This document shows positions 6,614-14,743 of a stretch of 21,980 nucleotides of DNA, piece after piece. The translations under genes and the position numbers were made by a program. Source of the DNA: Hyphomicrobiales bacterium. Its GTDB lineage: Bacteria > Pseudomonadota > Alphaproteobacteria > Rhizobiales > Beijerinckiaceae. The notes below the pieces were generated by a model. The model saw only the letters and a list, made by a program, of their open reading frames with translations, was not told the DNA's origin and searched no databases. The stretch spans positions 1 through 21,980 of the forward strand of contig PLUH01000419.1 in assembly GCA_003164825.1 (NCBI GenBank), read 5' to 3'. Positions within the stretch are counted from its first letter, which is position 1. The number at the start of each line of letters is the position of its first letter.

Positions 6614-8635
6614 TCAATGAACGGGATTGTGGATCGCGCCGATCAGGAAGCCGGGCCAGTCGCGCTCGAAGAACGGCAGGTAGTCTCGATCGCGACGACG
6701 CACGAGCCGAGTAGCGCAAGTGAAAGTCTCACCGTTCAGGCGAACGCGTATCTGTTCAGCGCGGCCTTCTGGTCGCTCGGACGCAAACCGGAAGTCCTCA
6801 AGAGGACCTGTGCGAGCCATAGGCGTGCGATCCCCGTCTGGAGCGCAAAGGGCCCGGGCCCCACGGCTGCCTCCGCCATGCTCGACAAAGAACGCGAGCG
6901 CCGCGAGGACGGCTTCGGAGAGGAGCGCCGTCTGCTGCCACTGCAGTGCGCGCAAGGCGCCGGAGGCCCCGTCGTACGCGACGCCCTGCTGCCGGATCGA
7001 CTTGTTCAGCGCCCGAGCCGAATCGAGAGCCGAACGCACGTCGATCGCATTGCAAAGAATGCCGGCATGATCGCTCATACGGGCCTGAACGTCCTTTCGG
7101 ATCGCGCTGACGGTCAGAACGCTATCGATCTTCAGGACATCGAGAACGCGTTCGACGGCTTCGTCGACCAGGGCGAAGTCCGTGCGAACCTCCGAACCGG
7201 ACGCACGCCTCAGGGCGATGTGCTCGGCGCAGCGTGTGGCAAAGACCTGTCCCGCATTCAGCGCGGCGCCGCCCGGCCTCGTCACCCCGTGCGTCCCCGC
7301 GGCCTCGCCGACTGCGTAGCAGCCACGGAGACTCGTCTCCCCCCATGTGTCGACGGCCAGACCGCCGTTCATATGCTGGTTATTGATCGCAAACTGGAGA
7401 GGATCGCGGGTGATGTCGTACCTGTACCGCTTGTAGAGCTCGATCGACAGAGGGTTCATCTGGCGCAGACGGTCCAACGGCATTTCGAGCAGTGCGCCGC
7501 TCTTGCCGAGGTACGCGCGGACGTCGTCATCCAGTTTGTCGAGACTGAATTCCGCCTCTCCGGGCACGGCTAGCGGGTTCCGATTGAAGTCCATGAAGAC
7601 CTTCCGTCCCGCTTGGGTTTCCCGGAAGACTGCAAGGTCGAGAAGGCTCGAGCCGAAGTCGAGCATGCGGGTCGCGTGGAACGGCCACTGATAGCCCTTG
7701 CGGAAGATGTTCGACGCCAGCTCGCACGTAGTCCGGTAATAATCGGCGAGGAAATTCCGCTCGTTCCCTCGCGAGTCGCGCGAGTAGATGTAGGGCATGC
7801 ACTGGACGTAGGTTCCGGAAAGATTCCAAGGAAATTGATCCCGCGGCGTGCTGATTCCAAATTGGCTTTCCGTTAGGTTGACCGCATCGATCCCGGCCTC
7901 CAGCGCCAGGCCGAGCGAGCCGAAGCAATGCCGAGGATAGACGCTGTCGCGATAGAGCTCGCCTGGTCCGCCGGTGGCGACGACTAGCGCGCCGCTCAGG
8001 AATACGATGAGCCCGAGCGGATTGTCCCTCGTGCGGCGCTTGGGCGAGATCGCCAGCGCGCCGACGCAACCTCGCCCCGCGTTCGATTCGACGAGCACCC
8101 GGACGCCGGTCGTCTGATTGAAAATCGGGATGTTGAGCCGGATCGCCTCGTTTGCCAGCACTTGCACCATAAGGCGTGAGGTTCGGGGACCACAGCTCGT
8201 CGCGCGCCCAACCTCGTCATGGTCGGTCTGATAACGCAACACCCCGCCGAGTCGGTCTTGGGGTACTGGCAGCCCCATAAACTGTAGCGAGGAGAGCGCC
8301 CGTGACGACCCCACTGCTTCCACATAGGCCGTGTCTTCGTCCATCGCGCCGCCTGCGCCCAATGCGTCCGCCATGGCGCGGTAGTCGTCGCCTCGTCCGG
8401 CCCCGTTGGCTGTGTGAAGGGTCTGCTTGTCGGAGCCCGAGCAGGCCGACGTTCCCCCGTAGGCGCTTTGGGTGGCGATGATAACGTCGACCCCGCGACG
8501 TTTAAGCTCCACGGCGGCGCGCAGCCCCGCCGCGCCGCTTCCGAGGACCACGGCTTCGCATCGGTGCACCGGTAGGGAGAAGCCACGAGCGGCCACGAAC
8601 TCTTTCGGCGGCCTCTCGATTGCGAGCCGCGGCAT
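6614..8635 (-). CDS. FAD-binding oxidoreductase, fumarate reductase/SdhA/L-aspartate-oxidase-like flavoprotein
   Basis: This large cytoplasmic flavoprotein has 673 residues from the ATG at 8635. CEAVVLGSGAAGLRAAVEL near the N-terminus is the FAD Rossmann motif (GxGxxG). It is followed by the small-residue stretch YGGTSACSGSDKQTL, where SdhA/FrdA relatives bind the flavin, by GALVVATGG, and by the late FAD segment YAVGEAAGTHGVTRPGG. Relatives catalyse alkane-alkene interconversion next to a carboxylate (succinate/fumarate, urocanate, cinnamate). The C-terminal 200 residues resemble the helical SdhA C-domain, with a GETFTCATRLVRRRDRDYLPFFERDWPGF end. No Fe-S or membrane-anchor subunit is adjacent. 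The frame is open up to a TTG at 8764 (716 residues). I prefer 8635 because the extra 43 residues lack family features and an operator candidate lies inside them. It is transcribed away from the LacI operon. The substrate is unknown. Confidence 0.85.
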   Translation of the reverse strand: MPRLAIERPPKEFVAARGFSLPVHRCEAVVLGSGAAGLRAAVELKRRGVDVIIATQSAYGGTSACSGSDKQTLHTANGAGRGDDYRAMADALGAGGAMDEDTAYVEAVGSSRALSSLQFMGLPVPQDRLGGVLRYQTDHDEVGRATSCGPRTSRLMVQVLANEAIRLNIPIFNQTTGVRVLVESNAGRGCVGALAISPKRRTRDNPLGLIVFLSGALVVATGGPGELYRDSVYPRHCFGSLGLALEAGIDAVNLTESQFGISTPRDQFPWNLSGTYVQCMPYIYSRDSRGNERNFLADYYRTTCELASNIFRKGYQWPFHATRMLDFGSSLLDLAVFRETQAGRKVFMDFNRNPLAVPGEAEFSLDKLDDDVRAYLGKSGALLEMPLDRLRQMNPLSIELYKRYRYDITRDPLQFAINNQHMNGGLAVDTWGETSLRGCYAVGEAAGTHGVTRPGGAALNAGQVFATRCAEHIALRRASGSEVRTDFALVDEAVERVLDVLKIDSVLTVSAIRKDVQARMSDHAGILCNAIDVRSALDSARALNKSIRQQGVAYDGASGALRALQWQQTALLSEAVLAALAFFVEHGGGSRGARALCAPDGDRTPMARTGPLEDFRFASERPEGRAEQIRVRLNGETFTCATRLVRRRDRDYLPFFERDWPGFLIGAIHNPVH

Positions 8636-8738
8636 GGCGACGTCGGTCAGTCGGTCTAGTATCTCCTGCGGAACGGTCGTGCTCAAGCGCGTTATCCGGG
8701 TTGGGATTGACGAGGCGATCAAAACCGGGTAGGCGTCA

Positions 8739-8752
8739 TTAGCACGTTCCAA
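8739..8752. promoter_or_regulatory. Degenerate LacI-family operator candidate (distal)
   Basis: TTAGCACGTTCCAA is an imperfect 14-bp palindrome centred on CG, symmetric at 10 of 14 positions. Its right half, CGTTCCAA, is the exact reverse complement of the left half of the stronger site at 8812-8825. The match extends to 10 bases (CGTTCCAATT at 8745-8754 against AATTGGAACG at 8810-8819). The centres are 73 bp apart, close to seven helical turns. That fits a regulator tetramer or paired dimers looping the divergent promoter region. Binding is inferred. Confidence 0.45.
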
Positions 8753-8811
8753 TTTTCTTGACAATGCCCCTGGTATTGCTCCACTTTATGAGAGATAACC
8801 GGCTAGCAGAA

Positions 8812-8825
8812 TTGGAACGATCCAA
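8812..8825. promoter_or_regulatory. LacI-family operator candidate (proximal) upstream of the regulator gene
   Basis: TTGGAACGATCCAA is a palindrome at 12 of 14 positions, with the central CG typical of LacI-family operators, where a hinge-helix leucine inserts. It ends 11 bases before the regulator ATG at 8837, so a bound repressor would block transcription or translation start of the regulator-afr-CoA-transferase-hydratase operon. It is autoregulation by position. The encoded regulator has the fitting hinge (RGAATLRG). Confidence 0.55.
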
Positions 8826-8836
8826 ATCGGACGCTC

Positions 8837-9901
8837 ATGACTGACGGCGCGCAAGGGGAGGTGGAGGTTCGCGAGGGTCGCGCGACCATCGTCGATGTCG
8901 CGCGTCGTGCCGGTGTCTCCAAATCGACAGTCTCGTTGGTGCTCGGCGGAAGCTCGCTCGTCGCAGACTCGACACGTGAGCGCGTCGCCGACGCGATGAC
9001 GAAACTCGGCTACATCTATCACCGAGGCGCGGCGACCTTGCGCGGCGCGAAGTCCGGAGTAATCGGCATGGTCATTAACGATCTGTCGAACCCCTTTTAT
9101 GTCGAGCTAGCGATCGGCATCGAACAGGCTTGCCAGGGCGGGGCCTATATCCCGTTCCTTGCCAACACAGCGGAGAATCCGGTCCGCCAGCAGCAGGTCA
9201 TCCGGTCGATGCGCGAGCACGGCGCCGCTGGGCTGGTGCTTGCGCCAGCGATTGGCACGTCAGCCAGTGAGCTGAAGCCTCTGCTTGCCGGTCTGCCGGT
9301 CGTCCAGGTGATGCGTCGGCTGCCTGGCCTGAAGGCGTCTCTGGTCGCTCCTCAGAACAAGGAAGGCGCGCGCAAGGCGACAGTTCATCTGATCGCGAAT
9401 GGACACAAGCGCATTGCCTTCGTCGGTGGAATGTCGTCGTTGCTGGTCCGCGACGAGCGCCTGGCCGGCTATCGGATTGCCTTGGAAGAGGCTGGAATTC
9501 CGCTCGACTTGTCGCTGGTCATCGAAACCACGACCAACTACTCGGGCGGCGGAGGGGCGGCTCCGCAGTTGCTCAACCTCCCCGAACCCGCGACCGCCGC
9601 CCTTTGTTTCAACGATGTCGTCGCGATCGGACTTGTTCGCGGGCTTACGGAAGCCGGCGTTTCGGTCGGCGCGGACTTCGCGGTTATCGGCTTCGACGAC
9701 ATCGAGGAAGCCAAGCACACGCTTCCCGCCCTGACCAGCGTGGTCGTCAACGGCCGCGATCTCGGCTCCCGCGCCGCCCAACTCTTGATGCGACATCTTG
9801 CGAGCGGCGACTTCGAGCCCGAAGCCGTCCTCTGTCCAACGACCTTGGCGATTCGCAAATCCAGCGGCGCCCCGAAACCGAACCCGTTGGGGGGAAATTG
9901 A
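8837..9901 (+). CDS. LacI-family transcriptional regulator
   Basis: This is a 354-residue repressor-type regulator. The helix-turn-helix is at about 17-37 (TIVDVARRAGVSKSTVSLVL), followed by the hinge helix with RGAATLRG and a periplasmic-binding-protein-like sugar-sensing core (GVIGMVINDLSNPFYVELAIGIEQ, KRIAFVGG, FAVIGFDDIEEAKHTLPALTSV). The length is normal, with about 15 extra residues before the helix-turn-helix; no later ATG is better placed. No clear Shine-Dalgarno is present, since the operator candidate occupies that place. The stop codon overlaps the next ATG by one base (TGATG), so it is co-transcribed with afr. LacI regulators normally sense a sugar or sugar derivative. Here the effector is presumably the substrate, or an intermediate, of the anhydro-sugar/acid pathway, and the targets are the two operators at 8739 and 8812. 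The effector is inference. Confidence 0.93.
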   Translation: MTDGAQGEVEVREGRATIVDVARRAGVSKSTVSLVLGGSSLVADSTRERVADAMTKLGYIYHRGAATLRGAKSGVIGMVINDLSNPFYVELAIGIEQACQGGAYIPFLANTAENPVRQQQVIRSMREHGAAGLVLAPAIGTSASELKPLLAGLPVVQVMRRLPGLKASLVAPQNKEGARKATVHLIANGHKRIAFVGGMSSLLVRDERLAGYRIALEEAGIPLDLSLVIETTTNYSGGGGAAPQLLNLPEPATAALCFNDVVAIGLVRGLTEAGVSVGADFAVIGFDDIEEAKHTLPALTSVVVNGRDLGSRAAQLLMRHLASGDFEPEAVLCPTTLAIRKSSGAPKPNPLGGN

Positions 9902-10908
9902 TGGCGAAGCTCCGTTGGGGGTTGATCGGCGCGAGCACGATAGCCGCGGAACACATGATCAGCGCCTTTCGCGCAAATGGCGGCGAGGCGGTCGCAGTCA
10001 TGAGCGCCAACGCCGACCGCGGAGCGAGTTATGCAAAGAAGCAAGGGATCGCGCGTGCGACGACGAGCCTGAAGGAGCTGGTCGAGTCGAAGGAGGTCGA
10101 TGCGGTCTACATCTCGACGACCAACGAGCTCCATCGCGGCCAGCTGTTCGCGGCCGCCGCGGCAGGAAAACATGTGCTGTGCGAAAAGCCGCTTGCGCTG
10201 ACGCTCGCTGATGCGCGCGCAATGGTCGCGGAATGTCGCAAGCACGGCGTCGTCATGGGAACCAATCACCACCTCCGCAACGCGGCGACGCACCGCGCCA
10301 TGCGGGAGGCGATCAAGGAGGGCCGGATCGGGAAGCCGCTTTTCGCCCGCGTCTTCCACTCCGTCTATCTGCCTCCTCATTTGCAGGGGTGGCGACTGGA
10401 CCGGCCGGAGGCGGGAGGAGGCGTCATGTTGGATATTACCGTGCATGACGCAGACACTCTTCGCTTCGTGCTCGACGACGAACCGACGTCGGTGATCGCG
10501 ATGGGGTCGCATGGAGGGATGGGCCGGGCGGGCCTGGAGGACGGCGCCATGGGCGTCATTCGCTTCTCCCAAGGCTTGCTGGCGCAGTTTCACGACGGAT
10601 TCACAACCAAATACGCAACCACCGGATTCGAAGTGCACGGAGAGTCGGGTTCATTGATCGGGCGAGATTGCATGACCCAGGAGCCCAAGGGCGAGGTTCT
10701 GCTTCGGACCTCCTCTGGCGACGAAGCGCTGAAACTGGATCACGAAAAGCTTTACGTCCGTTCAATTCGCCTGTTCCAGGAGGCTATCCAAGGACGCGGC
10801 GCGCCGTCTGCGACGGGCGAAGATGGGGTCAAGTCATTAAGCGTCGCCATCTCGGCCCGTCAGGCGGCACGATCCGGCGCCGAGACCGCGATTGATGTAA
10901 CCGTCTGA
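9901..10908 (+). CDS. afr: 1,5-anhydro-D-fructose reductase (Gfo/Idh/MocA family)
   Basis: This is a 335-residue cytoplasmic oxidoreductase. The N-terminal Rossmann fold begins RWGLIGASTIAAEH. The EKPL motif places the catalytic lysine at 96, and GGGVMLDITVHDADTLRF gives the catalytic-type histidine at 182. From memory, the Ensifer (Sinorhizobium morelense) enzyme shares WGLIGASTIA, STTNELHR, GTNHHLRNAA.HRAM, YLPPHLQGWRL.RPEAGGG, FEVHG..GSLIGR and PSATGEDGV almost word for word. Its Ser10, Ala13 and Ser33, linked to NADPH preference, correspond to Ser12, Ala15 and Ser35 here. That enzyme reduces 1,5-anhydro-D-fructose to 1,5-anhydro-D-mannitol. The gene starts on the last base of the regulator stop and ends 8 bases before the CoA-transferase. 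A related keto-sugar substrate is possible, but this is the best-supported specific function in the window. Confidence 0.85.
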   Translation: MAKLRWGLIGASTIAAEHMISAFRANGGEAVAVMSANADRGASYAKKQGIARATTSLKELVESKEVDAVYISTTNELHRGQLFAAAAAGKHVLCEKPLALTLADARAMVAECRKHGVVMGTNHHLRNAATHRAMREAIKEGRIGKPLFARVFHSVYLPPHLQGWRLDRPEAGGGVMLDITVHDADTLRFVLDDEPTSVIAMGSHGGMGRAGLEDGAMGVIRFSQGLLAQFHDGFTTKYATTGFEVHGESGSLIGRDCMTQEPKGEVLLRTSSGDEALKLDHEKLYVRSIRLFQEAIQGRGAPSATGEDGVKSLSVAISARQAARSGAETAIDVTV

Positions 10909-10916
10909 GGTGAGCC

Positions 10917-12518
10917 ATGACCAGGCAAAAGGTAATTTCTGCGTCAGACGCCGCTCGCCTCATTCCCGATGGCGCGATCGTCACGATTTCCTCGTCGTCA
11001 GCGCTCGGTTGCCCCGACGACATGTTGGCTGCGATCGGAGAACGGTTCGAGGCGGAAGGTCATCCGCGGAACTTGACGACCCTTCACCCGATCGCGGCGG
11101 GCGACATGTGGGGTGTCAAGGGCGTGGACCATCTCGCGAAGGCGGGATGTCTCGCCCGCGTTTTGGCTGGTTCCTATCCGTCGGGCCCGTCTTCGGCCGA
11201 GCCGCCTGCAATCTGGAAGATGATCACTGGCGACGCGATCCCAGCCTACAACGTGCCGTCTGGAATCCTGTTTGACATTCATCGCGAGGCGGCGGCAAAG
11301 CGTCCAGGCGTACTGACCAAAGTAGGAATGGATACGTTCGTCGATCCTGTCCACGAAGGCTGCGCCATGAACGCCAAAGCGGCGTCGGAACCGATCGTAG
11401 AGCGCGTCACCTTCGCCGGCGATGACTGGCTCTTCTTCCCGACCATCACTCCGCGGGTAGCGATCATTCGCGCAACGACGGCTGACGAAAGAGGAAATCT
11501 TTCCTACGAGCATGAAGGGGGCATTCTTGGGCCGCTCGATCAGGCTTTAGCGGTACATAACAATGGTGGGGTTGTGATTGCGCAGGTCAAGCGGCTCGCC
11601 GCTTCCGGTACGCTGCGCCCCCATGACGTCGTCGTGCCGGGCATCCTCGTCGACTACATCGTGATCGCGCCGGATCAATTGCAGACGACGCACACGGCTT
11701 ACGAACCCGCCATTTCTGGCGAGATCTTTCGGCCGTTGTCGTCCTTCGAGACGCCGAAGTTCAGCATAGCCAAGGTCATTGCGCGGCGGGTAGCCCAGGA
11801 GCTGCGCGATGGCGATGCGGTCAACATTGGCTTCGGCATTTCCGCGAACGTGCCCCGAATCCTGATCGAGGAGGGCAGGCACGGCGCCGTGACCTGGGTC
11901 ATCGAACAGGGCGCCGTGGGGGGCGTGCCGTTGCTCGATTTCCAGTTCGGCTGCGCCTCCAACGCCGAGGCGATCGTGCCGTCGCCCGCTCAGTTCACTT
12001 ACTTCCAAGGCGGTGGCTTCGACGTATCGCTGCTCTCATTCCTGCAGATTGATCGCTTCGGCTCCGTCAACGTGTCCAAGCTCGGCGTGCGGCCCCACGT
12101 CACGGCGGGAGCGGGCGGCTTCGTGGACATCACGGCGCGCGCGCGGAAGATTGTCTTTTCCGGCTATTTTACTGCTGGCGCCAAGCTCGAGGTCAGCGAC
12201 GGCGCAGTGACGATTCCGAAAGAAGGCAAGGTCAAGAAGCTCGTTCAGTCTGTGGAGCAAATCTCTTTTTCGGGCCCTCGGGCGATCGCTCAGAACCAGG
12301 AAATTCTCTACATCACCGAGCGCTGCGTCCTCCGCTTGGAGCCGGAGGGCGTGACGGTTGTCGAGTTGGCCCCGGGCGTCGACCTTAAGCGCGACGTCCT
12401 TGCTGAGGCTGAGTTCCCGCTGAGGGTCGCTCCGGAACTGCGGAAAATGGACTCGGCGCTGTTTCATCCCGCGCCGATCAATCTCAAACTCCGCCCAGCC
12501 CTGGAACCGGTTCGATGA
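10917..12518 (+). CDS. Family I CoA-transferase (acetate/propionate/3-oxoacid type, fused alpha and beta halves)
   Basis: This 533-residue protein should move CoA from a donor acyl-CoA to a free carboxylic acid. The N-terminal half (ISASDAARLIPDGAIVTIS...) is the alpha-type domain and the C-terminal half (AQELRDGDAVNIGFGISANVPRIL) the beta-type domain, fused as in propionate CoA-transferase and YdiF. VIEQGAVGG carries the catalytic glutamate, Glu330, which forms the glutamyl-CoA intermediate. The length matches the fused class (510-540). GAGGTGAG precedes the ATG and is an ideal ribosome-binding site. The stop overlaps the next gene's start (ATGA). Together with the hydratase it indicates activation and beta-oxidation-like handling of an acid produced or carried by the operon's substrate. 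The identity of that acid is unknown. Confidence 0.9.
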   Translation: MTRQKVISASDAARLIPDGAIVTISSSSALGCPDDMLAAIGERFEAEGHPRNLTTLHPIAAGDMWGVKGVDHLAKAGCLARVLAGSYPSGPSSAEPPAIWKMITGDAIPAYNVPSGILFDIHREAAAKRPGVLTKVGMDTFVDPVHEGCAMNAKAASEPIVERVTFAGDDWLFFPTITPRVAIIRATTADERGNLSYEHEGGILGPLDQALAVHNNGGVVIAQVKRLAASGTLRPHDVVVPGILVDYIVIAPDQLQTTHTAYEPAISGEIFRPLSSFETPKFSIAKVIARRVAQELRDGDAVNIGFGISANVPRILIEEGRHGAVTWVIEQGAVGGVPLLDFQFGCASNAEAIVPSPAQFTYFQGGGFDVSLLSFLQIDRFGSVNVSKLGVRPHVTAGAGGFVDITARARKIVFSGYFTAGAKLEVSDGAVTIPKEGKVKKLVQSVEQISFSGPRAIAQNQEILYITERCVLRLEPEGVTVVELAPGVDLKRDVLAEAEFPLRVAPELRKMDSALFHPAPINLKLRPALEPVR

Positions 12519-13288
12519 GCCCTTTCGTCGAGCTGACATTTGAAGGCCCCCTCGCGCGTCTGACAATGAAGCGGGCCAACAAGCTGAACGCGCTCGACCG
12601 CGCGATGGTCGACGCACTGGCTGACGCCGCGCGGTCGATCGAAGCCTCGCGAGATGCGCGAGTCGCCATTCTCTCGGGTGAGGGCAAGGCCTTTTGCGCG
12701 GGCGGCGACATTGCCGCCTGGGGTGGGCTCCCCGCGTTGGAGATGTGGCGCGACTGGACGCGCGCAGGACACCGCGCTTTCGAAGCGCTCGCGCGCCTGC
12801 GCGTCCCCCTGATCGCGGCGCTGACCGGTCACGCGTTCGGCGGCGGCTTGGAGCTCGCGGCGGTAGCGGACATTCGCGTTGCCGAAAGCGGGATCAAGCT
12901 CGGTCTTCCGGAGTCAGGGCTCGGCATGGCCCCCGGTTGGTCCGGCACCCAACGCCTCGTACGCCGATTTGGACCATCGGTCGTGCGGCGCATGGCGTTG
13001 GCGGGCGCAATGTTTACGGCGGAAGAGGGGCTCGCACTCAGATTGGTCGACGAGGTGGCTGCGAAGGGCGATGGAGTTGCACGTGCTGAAGTCATTGCCG
13101 CGGAGATCGCCAGGCGAGGTCCCGTGGCGGTGCAGATGATCAAAGCCATGATCAATTTCGCAGAAGGCGAGGATAGGGACGCACCTATTGAAGGGCTGGC
13201 CGGCGCGCTGACCGCGACGACTGAGGATCTGGCCGAGGGCGTCGCCGCATTTCGCGAAAAACGGACGCCGAGCTTTCTCGGTCGATAG
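12515..13288 (+). CDS. Enoyl-CoA hydratase/isomerase (crotonase) family protein
   Basis: This 257-residue cytoplasmic enzyme has the crotonase fold. The oxyanion-hole segments are FCAGGDI (60-66) and GHAFGGGLELA (105-115). Both acid residues of true hydratases are present: Glu113 in GGGLELA and Glu133 in GLPESGLGMAPGWSGTQRL. Hydration of a 2-enoyl-CoA is therefore likely, rather than the isomerase or decarboxylase variants that lack one of them. The length is standard (about 257). It overlaps the CoA-transferase by four bases (ATGA), implying translational coupling, and it is the last gene of the LacI-led operon. The SdhA-like flavoprotein across the divergent promoter could supply an unsaturated acid, but that is inference. 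Confidence 0.92.
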   Translation: MSPFVELTFEGPLARLTMKRANKLNALDRAMVDALADAARSIEASRDARVAILSGEGKAFCAGGDIAAWGGLPALEMWRDWTRAGHRAFEALARLRVPLIAALTGHAFGGGLELAAVADIRVAESGIKLGLPESGLGMAPGWSGTQRLVRRFGPSVVRRMALAGAMFTAEEGLALRLVDEVAAKGDGVARAEVIAAEIARRGPVAVQMIKAMINFAEGEDRDAPIEGLAGALTATTEDLAEGVAAFREKRTPSFLGR

Positions 13289-13467
13289 GATAAGCTTGAT
13301 GAACGCTGTATACCGAGGGAAAGACTATCCACGCTCATAACGGCTCGCGCACGAGCTGGCGGCTCCGCCGGAGCGACGCGCTGAACGAAGGATCGGAAGT
13401 GTGAATCGCTTCTGGAAACGGCGCCGGACCGCATCCGGTGGGAGAGTACGTTTAGGAAGGGTCTGAA
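13289..13467 (+). promoter_or_regulatory. Leader of the sugar transporter operon with three small hairpins
   Basis: This 179-bp gap holds three perfect short stems in a row: GCTCG/CGAGC (13343-13356, 4-base loop), GCTCC/GGAGC (13362-13374, 3-base loop) and CCGGA/TCCGG (13424-13438, 5-base loop). AGGAAGG at 13454-13460 is a strong ribosome-binding site for the binding-protein gene. No TTGGAACG-type LacI operator was found here. The stems may include the terminator of the upstream operon or a structured 5' leader. I could not fit a convincing -35/-10 pair. Confidence 0.35.
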
Positions 13468-14733
13468 ATGAAAGTTCGTTCGATTCTCATGGCGAGCGCG
13501 ATGGCCGTTGGGGCCGTGGGCTTCGCCAATGGCGCTTCTGCTGCCGACAATAAAGAAGTCCAGATGCTGCATTGGTGGACGTCCGGCGGCGAAGCGGCCG
13601 CGCTGAACGTCCTCAAGCAGGATCTCGCAAAAGAAGGTTACGCCTGGAAGGACGTTCCTGTCGCCGGCGGCGGCGGCGAAGGCGCGATGACGGCGCTGAA
13701 GGCGATGGTCGCGGCCGGCAACCCGCCGACCGCCTCGCAGATCCTGGGCTACTACGCCGTCGACTACGCGGAAGCGGGCAAACTCGGCGACATCACTTCG
13801 CTCGCCGACAAAGAGGGCTGGGCAAAGGTCGTTCCCACGGCGCTGCAGAAGTTCACCACCACCGACGGAAAGTGGGACGCCGTTCCCGTCAATATCCATT
13901 CCGTCAACTGGATTTGGCTCAACAAGGCGGCGATGGATAAGATCGGCGGTACGCAGCCGAAGACTTTCGACGAATTCGTCGCTCTGCTCGACAAGGCCAA
14001 GACGGCTGGAATCATTCCCCTCGCGCTGGGCGGCCAGCCCTGGCAGGAAGCCACCTTGTTCGATTCTGTCGTCGCCTCGACCGGAGGAATCGACTTCTAC
14101 AAGAAGGCGTTCATCGACCTCGACGAAAGCGCCCTGAAGTCGGACACGATGAAGAAGGCGTTCGACAATCTCGCCAAGCTTCGCGCTTACACCGACCCGA
14201 ACTACGCCGGTCGCGACTGGAACCTCGCCACGGCGATGGTGATCAAGGGCGACGCGCTGGTGCAGGTGATGGGCGACTGGGCCAAGGGCGAGTTCGTCAA
14301 CGCCAATCAAAAAGCGGACAAGGACTTTCTTTGCTATCGCTTCCCCGGCACCGACGGTTCGGTGATCTACAACACCGACATGTTCGCGATGTTCAATGTC
14401 CCCGCGGATCGTAAGGCGGCGCAGCTCGCGCTGGCCGACGCCACGATGAGCATCAGTTTCCAGTCGGCGTTCAACGTCGTCAAGGGCTCCGTCCCGGCGC
14501 GAATGGATGTTCCCGACACTGCGTTCGACAGCTGCGGCAAGAAGGGCATCGCCGATGTGAAGGCCGCCAACGCGGATGGCAAGTTTGTCGGCTCGATGGC
14601 GCAGAATTACGCGCAGCCTCCGGCGATCGCGGGCGCCTATCATGACGTCGTGACCAAGTTTTTTCATGGCGAGATCAAGAGTTCGGACGCCGCCGTGACG
14701 GAGCTCGACAAGGCGATCAACGCCGCGAAGTAG
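13468..14733 (+). CDS. gtsA: Sugar ABC transporter substrate-binding protein, glucose/mannose (GtsA) type
   Basis: This is a 421-residue periplasmic binding protein of extracellular solute-binding family 1. The signal peptide covers residues 1-25, with cleavage at GASA/ADNK. The mature start, VQMLHWWTSGGEAAALNVL, and the blocks VAGGGGEGAM, NIHSVNWIWLNKAAM, LGGQPWQEATLFD, GRDWNLATAMV and VMGDWAKGEF are diagnostic of the GtsA-like glucose/mannose-binding subgroup. Several of these carry the Trp/His residues that stack on the sugar. AGGAAGG sits seven bases before the ATG. It heads an operon with two permeases and an ATPase. The subgroup is well recognised, but the real ligand may be another hexose, an anhydro-sugar or a glycoside, given the neighbouring afr and GMC genes. 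Confidence 0.92.
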   Translation: MKVRSILMASAMAVGAVGFANGASAADNKEVQMLHWWTSGGEAAALNVLKQDLAKEGYAWKDVPVAGGGGEGAMTALKAMVAAGNPPTASQILGYYAVDYAEAGKLGDITSLADKEGWAKVVPTALQKFTTTDGKWDAVPVNIHSVNWIWLNKAAMDKIGGTQPKTFDEFVALLDKAKTAGIIPLALGGQPWQEATLFDSVVASTGGIDFYKKAFIDLDESALKSDTMKKAFDNLAKLRAYTDPNYAGRDWNLATAMVIKGDALVQVMGDWAKGEFVNANQKADKDFLCYRFPGTDGSVIYNTDMFAMFNVPADRKAAQLALADATMSISFQSAFNVVKGSVPARMDVPDTAFDSCGKKGIADVKAANADGKFVGSMAQNYAQPPAIAGAYHDVVTKFFHGEIKSSDAAVTELDKAINAAK

Positions 14734-14743
14734 AGCCAACACG

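Noticed and set aside
8758..8763. Perfect TTGACA in the divergent region
   Set aside because: At 17 bp the next hexamer is CCACTT; the only TAT-like hexamer is 23 bp away. A factor-assisted promoter is possible but not supported.
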